NCBI GenBank assembly: GCA_903901015.1
Contig: CAIUPH010000092.1
Coordinates: 25,522 to 89,521, forward strand
Length of the DNA stretch: 64,000 bases
Direction: 5' to 3'
DNA from: Candidatus Bathyarchaeota archaeon
GTDB lineage: Archaea > Thermoproteota > Bathyarchaeia > Bathyarchaeales > Bathycorpusculaceae
Shown: positions 59,120 to 64,000 of the stretch, in pieces
How the letters are laid out: each line of letters starts with the position of its first letter
Numbering within the stretch: position 1 is the first letter of the stretch
The notes under the pieces: model-generated
Told to the model about the DNA's origin: nothing
What the model saw: the letters and a program-made list of their open reading frames with translations, nothing else
The model's database searches: none
Position numbers and translations under genes: made by a program

Positions 59120-60565
59120 TTAGTGTTTTCTATGTGTTTTTCTAAACACCAACAAACCCAAAAGTGAAGCCGCAACTGCTGCCGCTGCTACGCCAAGCAG
59201 TAGCGTGGTGTTATCAGTCGATAGTTTTTGAGGTTGGGTTGCGTCTGAAGCTAAGTTTACGGTTACTTGATGTGTGCTGTGGTGGTAGCTAAATGATAGT
59301 ATCCAGTTGCTGCCTTGGGAAGTCACTGTGTAGTTGATGGGGTTTTCATCTAGTGAAACCGTGAAGCCGGTGGCGTTTGGAGCTAAGGTTTTTGCGATGA
59401 TTACTTTTGTGTAGCCTTGCGTGCCTGAGGAGCCGCTGGCTGTGAAAGTCAACGTTTGGCTTGCGCTGTCGAAGTTGAGGCTGGTGATGGTGCTGTTGGA
59501 TTCGACAAAGAACACGTTCTGTCCTTGAAGGGGCAAAAAGGACAATGTCACGGTGTTTTCTGATGCTTGGTAGCTGCTGTTTCCCATCCACTGCGCTTTA
59601 ATAGCGAAGGTGCCTGAAGCTGGAATAAGCCACTGCACCGTGTATATGCCTGCCGTGTTTGTTTTGCCAGAACCTACTTGAACCCAATTGTTGCTGCCGC
59701 CTGTGGCGTAGGACAGAATTACTGTTTGGCCGCTAAGTGGGTTCGCGTTTGCATCGGTGAGTTTTCCGTTGAAGTACAAGGTTGATCCAACTTGGTATGT
59801 TGATGCGTCAGGTGAGATTGAAATGCTGGTTGACGGCAGGGGCGGCTGTGTAGGGGCGGGGGTTGAGGTTGGGGCGGGGTTTTGTGTCGGTCGAATGGTT
59901 GGGACAGGCTGAGAAGTCGGTGTTGGAGTGACTTGCGCAGTGCCTACCGTGAGGTTCTTGGCTACGTCGCCATTAACGGCAACGTTGTTTTCGATGTATG
60001 TGGGGAAATAAGTGCAGGGTCCCGAATAGTTGGGGTCGTATGCCGTTTGAGGATGGGCGTTTAATGTGTATGTTCCAGGCTGCAAAGCCGCATAGTAGAA
60101 GCCGTCGCTGCCGGTAAAGTGACCTGAGCCGTAGATTACGCCGCCCACACTGAACAGGACAGAGGCGCCAACCATCGGAGCTCCCGATGAGTTGTTTATG
60201 TAACCTGAAATTTCGTAGCCATAGTACAACGTCATGTTTTTCGACATAGCTGCATTAACAACAAAATTCGATTCATCATAATTAATAAAACTTGAATTAA
60301 ACGGCGGCCAAACGTAGAGGTGGTAGTTGCCCGCGGGAACATTCACTGAGAAATAACCCGCTGAGTTTGTGGTGGGACCTGGAACTGAGGCATTGTTAAA
60401 ACTTATGGATGCACCCGCGACCGCTGCGCCGTTTGGGTCTTTTACGAAGCCCCAGATTTGGTATGTTGAGTAAGCCGATGCATGCTGTGGGAAAGATGTA
60501 AAAGTAAACGTAAACACACTTAAAACCAATATAACTAAAGTTAAAGTCGTCAAGAACCTTTTCAT
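59120..60565 (-). CDS. Secreted, anchored carboxypeptidase-regulatory/Ig-like domain protein
   Basis: Cell-surface protein of 481 residues. Signal peptide FLTTLTLVILVLSVFTFTF; two carboxypeptidase-regulatory-like beta domains (GFVKDPNGAAVAGASISF...GYFSVNVPAGNYHLYVW and ISGYINNSSGAPMVGASVLF...FYYAALQPGTYTL). A Pro/Thr-rich linker of about 45 residues is followed by an Ig-like domain (LSGQTVILSYATGG...YTVQWLIPASGTFAIKAQW). A C-terminal membrane helix (LLLGVAAAAVAASLLGLLVF) ends in RKTHRKH. Likely an S-layer-associated adhesion or binding protein. ATG 60565 is used; TATA ACTTTATAAGCC at about 60598-60609. Confidence 0.85.
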   Translation of the reverse strand: MKRFLTTLTLVILVLSVFTFTFTSFPQHASAYSTYQIWGFVKDPNGAAVAGASISFNNASVPGPTTNSAGYFSVNVPAGNYHLYVWPPFNSSFINYDESNFVVNAAMSKNMTLYYGYEISGYINNSSGAPMVGASVLFSVGGVIYGSGHFTGSDGFYYAALQPGTYTLNAHPQTAYDPNYSGPCTYFPTYIENNVAVNGDVAKNLTVGTAQVTPTPTSQPVPTIRPTQNPAPTSTPAPTQPPLPSTSISISPDASTYQVGSTLYFNGKLTDANANPLSGQTVILSYATGGSNNWVQVGSGKTNTAGIYTVQWLIPASGTFAIKAQWMGNSSYQASENTVTLSFLPLQGQNVFFVESNSTITSLNFDSASQTLTFTASGSSGTQGYTKVIIAKTLAPNATGFTVSLDENPINYTVTSQGSNWILSFSYHHSTHQVTVNLASDATQPQKLSTDNTTLLLGVAAAAVAASLLGLLVFRKTHRKH

Positions 60566-60870
60566 TTGCAACACAACCAATTGCCATAGCCGTAAGTTGG
60601 CTTATAAAGTTTTACATCTACCGTTTGCCTGCCTGACTAATTGACGCGGCTGAGCGGCAAAAATAAAAGAGTTTGACACAGCGGAGTTTGCTGTTGCGCT
60701 CAAAAGGCTGAGTTTTTGCGCTCAAAGCAAAGTGTATCTTTTCTGGAAAAAACAGGCTGCCACCTAGCTGTTTCCATTTTTGAAAAGGCAGTCGAGTTCG
60801 AGTTTTGTTTTTTTGATAAGTCTTATATTATTCTGTGAGTTTCATGATTGTTCTAGGAAGTCAATAGCGG

Positions 60871-61278
60871 ATGGATGAATCTTCTTCTCGCCCTTATTTA
60901 CAGCCTAAAGTTAATCCTGACGGGTTGAACGTAGAGGAGAAACTTAGGGCAAGCGAAGAAAGAGATCACTCTTTATTCTCGAACATGATGGATGGCTTTG
61001 CGTTTTGCAAGATGATTTTTAACAAAGAAAACCAACCTATCGACTTCGTTCACTTAGAAGTTAACGACGCATTCGAAAAAATCATGGGATTGAAAAGGGG
61101 CCTTCTCATCGGAAACAAAGCCACTCAAGTTCTACCAAAAATCAAAGAAGCTAATCCCGAATTGTTCCAGACTTTTGGAAGAGTTGCTTTAAGCTGCAAA
61201 GAAGAAAAGTTTGAAATACTTTTCAAGCCCCGTGGCTTGTGGTTGTCTATTTCCGTATGGCGCATCAGCTGGGTGTAA
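60871..61278 (+). CDS. PAS-domain fragment, 5' part of a broken sensor kinase gene
   Basis: 135 residues: a short coiled lead (VEEKLRASEERDHSLFSNMMDGFAFCKMIF) and a PAS core (FVHLEVNDAFEKIMGLKRGLLIGNKATQVLP...FEILFKPRGLWLSISVW), then a frame end at 61278. In intact proteins a PAS domain like this continues with a last strand and a linker. It overlaps the next frame by 40 bases without any gap, so it reads as the front half of the kinase that follows. Confidence 0.7.
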   Translation: MDESSSRPYLQPKVNPDGLNVEEKLRASEERDHSLFSNMMDGFAFCKMIFNKENQPIDFVHLEVNDAFEKIMGLKRGLLIGNKATQVLPKIKEANPELFQTFGRVALSCKEEKFEILFKPRGLWLSISVWRISWV

Positions 61279-62813
61279 CTCCCGAAAAAGCCGTTGGATT
61301 ATTATGTTTTCAATGTGTTCACGGAATAGAGAGTCCGCCTGATTTTTGTCCGCATGCACAAACGGTGAACGACGGAAAAGAACACGTAGCAGAAGTGCAT
61401 GAACCCCGCCTCGGGGGAGACTTTTTGGTAAGCACCTCTCCGCTGAGGGATGAAAAGGGCGTGATTGTTGGCTCCGTCCACGTGGCAAGGAACATTACGG
61501 ACCGTAAAAAGACTGAAGCAACCCTCAGCAAACTCAACCGCCATCTAAGAGCCATAGGAAGCAGTTCCCAAGCCCTCATGCACGCCACCGATGAATCAAC
61601 TCTGACGCAAGAAGTCTGCAACATTATCATCCACGATTGCGGCTACGCACTCGTTTGGGTAGGGATGGCACAACATGACAAAAACAAAACCGTGCACCCA
61701 GTAGCTTACGCGGGCTTCGACAAGGAATACATCGACCAACTGGATGTAACTTGGGCTGACAAACCACGCGGGCGAGGACCCACGGGAACAGTCATTCGAA
61801 CAGGAAAACCCTACGTTTGCAGGAACATGAACTTGGACCCTAACTTTGAGCCATGGCGTGAGCAGGCCGCAAAAAGAAACTACACCGCATCACTCGTTCT
61901 GCCTTTATCCTCGTTTGAAGGCGAAACCTTCGGTGCCCTCAACATCTACAGTCAAGAACCTGACCCCTTCACGCAAGAAGAAAGCAAGCTCCTAACGGAA
62001 TTGGCTAACGACTTCGCTTACGGCATCGAGATGTTGAGGTTACGCAAAGAAAGAGAACAGGCAACTTGTCAGCTAGAGAAATACGCTAATCAAATGGAAG
62101 AGCTTGCGAATGAACGGGCAAAACAACTCGGACAAGCGGAACGATTAGCGACTATAGGTCAAACTGCAGGGATGGTTGGGCACGACATCCGCAATCCCCT
62201 GCAAGCCATCGTGGGAGAACTGTATTTAGCTCAAGATGAGCTTAGTTCTTTACCTGCGTCGGATGCCAAGAAGAATCTGCAGGAAAGCGTGGCAAACATC
62301 GAGCAAAACTTGTTCTACATAGACAAGATTGTCGCGGACCTGCAGGACTACACCAAACCCCTCAAACCCAACAGGGACAGCGTAGACATTGAAAAAATTG
62401 TTGAGGAAGCCTTGCTCATAGTCGTTATCCCAAGCAACCTTGAGGTTTCCATTTCGGTTGAAGAGGGTTTTCCACTGTTTACAGCTGACTTCTCTATGCT
62501 CAAACGGGTCCTCATCAACCTGATCCAGAATGCGGTGCAAGCCATGCCCAGCGGCGGCGAACTAAAAATAATTGCTAGGCTCCAAGACGAACAAGTTTGT
62601 GTCAGCGTTCAAGACACAGGCGAAGGCATCCCAAAAGAGGTGGCGGACAAGCTTTTCACGCCTCTATTCACCACTAAATCCAAGGGGCAGGGCTTCGGTT
62701 TAGCCGTGGTTAAGCGTTTGGTGGAAGCGCAGGATGGAAAAATAACTTTTATCAGCCAAAAACGAAAAGGAACAACCTTCACGGTGGAGCTTCCCCTAAA
62801 CCAACACAACTGA
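61239..62813 (+). CDS. PAS-GAF sensor histidine kinase
   Basis: 524 residues. Residues 1-90 are a PAS domain lacking its first strand (QLGVTPEKAVGLLCFQCVHG...VGSVHVARNITDRKKTE), with cysteines in CVHGIESPPDFCPH. A GAF domain (about 105-260) follows. Then a HisKA segment with VGHDIRNPLQ (H315) and an ATPase domain with INLIQNAVQAM (N box), VQDTGEGIP (G1) and FTTKSKGQGFGLAVVKRLVEA (F/G2). Cytosolic, no membrane helix. The first codons lie in the overlap with the PAS fragment at 60871; no ribosome site is seen. No response regulator is adjacent. Confidence 0.85.
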   Translation: MVVYFRMAHQLGVTPEKAVGLLCFQCVHGIESPPDFCPHAQTVNDGKEHVAEVHEPRLGGDFLVSTSPLRDEKGVIVGSVHVARNITDRKKTEATLSKLNRHLRAIGSSSQALMHATDESTLTQEVCNIIIHDCGYALVWVGMAQHDKNKTVHPVAYAGFDKEYIDQLDVTWADKPRGRGPTGTVIRTGKPYVCRNMNLDPNFEPWREQAAKRNYTASLVLPLSSFEGETFGALNIYSQEPDPFTQEESKLLTELANDFAYGIEMLRLRKEREQATCQLEKYANQMEELANERAKQLGQAERLATIGQTAGMVGHDIRNPLQAIVGELYLAQDELSSLPASDAKKNLQESVANIEQNLFYIDKIVADLQDYTKPLKPNRDSVDIEKIVEEALLIVVIPSNLEVSISVEEGFPLFTADFSMLKRVLINLIQNAVQAMPSGGELKIIARLQDEQVCVSVQDTGEGIPKEVADKLFTPLFTTKSKGQGFGLAVVKRLVEAQDGKITFISQKRKGTTFTVELPLNQHN

Positions 62814-63217
62814 TTTTCTCCCTTCGCAACATATCCTCCCTCATTTATGGGTTGAAACCAGTTTTGCTTTTTTCTCTTTATGTGGGAAAAACGGTTTACA
62901 GGGTATCACAGGACTGCAAGAGGGGGCGACTGGTTTTTATGGTTGCAGCATTTTTTGGTGCCTGTTTCGATGTGAGATAATCATTTTCCATCACATGCTC
63001 TGCATGGCTCTATGTTGAAACTGCTCGCGGTGTGGATGTGAAAGCACATATTGATTGATTTTTTCTGCACAAGAATCATTGCACATCACAATTCAGGTGG
63101 GTACTTCAGCTGCTTCAAGCCATCTCTCACCATCCAAAACCCACAGGACAATTATTCGATTGGTGGACTGTGGAAAAATTATTAAACCTCTTCAACTGAC
63201 AAGAGGTAGGTGTATAT
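62814..63217. other. Intergenic region
   Basis: No confident gene. A TATA-like ATTATTAAACC near 63178-63188 and AGAGGTAGGTG lead into the stress-protein gene. A plus frame at 63055-63297 overlaps that gene and lacks coding character. Confidence 0.4.
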
Positions 63218-63625
63218 TTGTACAAGAAAATCCTAGTGCCCATAGACGGCTCAGCACACTCAACACGCGCCCTTCAAGAAGCTATAAAAATAGCTAAAAC
63301 AACCAGCGGAACACTAACATTATTAACCGTTCAACCAAGTCACCCCAAAATATCCTCGCCTCCAAAGCAACCTATCAACGATACCCCAAAAAGCATCATT
63401 TTGGCTGAGGGTCAAAAATTAGTTCAAGAGCAAGGCGTTTTCGCTGAAACCGTATTACTGGAAGGCAACGTCGTTGACCAAATCGTAAACACTGCCAAAG
63501 AGGGCAATTTCGACCTTATCGTCGTTGGAGCAAGAGGACTGAACAGGTTTGAAGAAGTACTGTTGGGCAGCATAAGCCACGGCGTAATTGAGAAAGCTCC
63601 CTGCCCAGTAATAGTAACAAGATAA
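63218..63625 (+). CDS. Universal stress protein (UspA family)
   Basis: 135 residues: YKKILVPIDGSAHSTRALQEAIKIAKTTSGTLTLLTV at the N-terminus and the ATP-binding C-terminal motif DLIVVGARGLNRFEEVLLGSISHGVIEKAPCPVIVTR (G-x2-G-x9-G-S pattern), so an ATP-binding USP. TTG at 63218 after AGAGGTAGGTG. Monocistronic. Confidence 0.95.
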   Translation: MYKKILVPIDGSAHSTRALQEAIKIAKTTSGTLTLLTVQPSHPKISSPPKQPINDTPKSIILAEGQKLVQEQGVFAETVLLEGNVVDQIVNTAKEGNFDLIVVGARGLNRFEEVLLGSISHGVIEKAPCPVIVTR

Positions 63626-64000
63626 AACCTAATCTTAATCCGCCAAGACAAACAAGTAATGTGAATCAAATCGCCCAAATCTAACGCAAAAAGCAAAAGA
63701 ACTGCCGGCCATCTCCCAACGATAGAACCGGGGGCGAACCAATCGGCGAAGAAGAATACACGAAAATGATAGCTGAACTTGACCGAAGCCGAGAAAACGG
63801 TCTATGCAAATGGAAACAAACTGCACCCTAACCAACGACTCCCACTTAAAAACCTGACCGTAAAAACCAAATGGATAACCTAAAACTACAACACAAAACA
63901 GACCGAAACATATCATTAATTGCTTGAGAATCCAAACACAACAAAATCTTAAACGTAGCCTACTATACTGCCCTACGTCTGAGCTTCGACTAAGTTACAA
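63626..64000. other. Region without confident gene at window end
   Basis: Contains a short open plus stretch that ends at about 63830 (ATG ATA GCT near 63766, 22 codons: IAELDRSRENGLCKWKQ), probably a gene remnant or chance. Nothing else recognised. Confidence 0.35.

Noticed and set aside
63055..63297. 80-residue plus frame
   Set aside because: Overlaps the universal stress protein start in another frame and lacks any family features.
1..64000. CRISPR arrays, insertion sequences, integrases, rRNA genes
   Set aside because: I looked for regularly spaced repeats, transposase motifs and rRNA signatures and saw none.

Overview
The window is archaeal chromosome, most likely from a mesophilic member of Candidatus Bathyarchaeota (Thermoproteota/TACK side). 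The archaeal signals are aIF1A, ribosomal proteins uS10 and L35Ae, an archaeal-type SRP (7S) RNA, a tRNA-Leu(CAA) with an intron in the anticodon loop, TATA boxes about 25 bases ahead of leaderless or short-leader starts, ATGA-coupled operons and frequent TTG/GTG starts. The phylum assignment is inference from gene content. The exact lineage cannot be fixed without a phylogeny.

Layout. 1-4.1 kb: a truncated PIN protein, tRNA-Leu, a lone beta-class DNA methylase, a Yip1-like membrane protein, an OB-fold protein and a ferric-reductase-like haem membrane protein. 4.1-10.7 kb: uvrB-uvrA-uvrC. 10.7-13.1 kb: small genes, tRNA-Lys, a truncated TrmO remnant, cutA. 13.1-19.0 kb: a compact trpEGDCBA operon without trpF, preceded by a TGTACA (TRP-box-like) site, with an apparent frameshift at the very start of trpE. 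19.06-19.38 kb: SRP RNA. 19.8-26.8 kb: divergent MFS exporter/TetR pair, zinc ribbon + flavodoxin genes, rps10, an M50 membrane protease with an AN1-like finger, a vapBC pair and a surface beta-propeller. 27.1-30.4 kb: mre11-rad50. 31.2-35 kb: a regulator divergent from a cobalt/nickel ECF transporter (cbiM, Q, O), then a second vapBC pair.

35.7-50.9 kb is the core of the window: two back-to-back tetrapyrrole operons. On the minus strand hemA is followed by cbiX-cbiC (fused), cbiD, E, T, L, F, G and H. On the plus strand a CobB/CbiA-like protein with permuted domains is followed by precorrin-2 dehydrogenase, hemB, hemL, hemC, uroporphyrinogen-III methyltransferase and hemD. Together they take glutamyl-tRNA to uroporphyrinogen III, precorrin-2/sirohydrochlorin and through most of the anaerobic (early cobalt) corrin pathway. 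The upstream CbiMQO transporter would provide the metal. cbiJ, cbiP, cbiB and the nucleotide-loop genes are not here.

51-59 kb is accessory and rich in very small genes: L35Ae, aIF1A with a 56-residue zinc ribbon that has no normal start codon, three proteins sharing a CxxC-x17-CxxC ribbon, an OB-fold protein, a frameshifted and an intact ribbon-helix-helix gene, and two tiny cysteine-rich ORFs with strong ribosome binding sites. 59-64 kb: a surface protein, a histidine kinase whose first PAS domain is in a different frame, and a universal stress protein. Repeated 6-8 base palindromes around the TATA boxes of both vapBC pairs, of the cobalt transporter and at the hemA start are good operator candidates.
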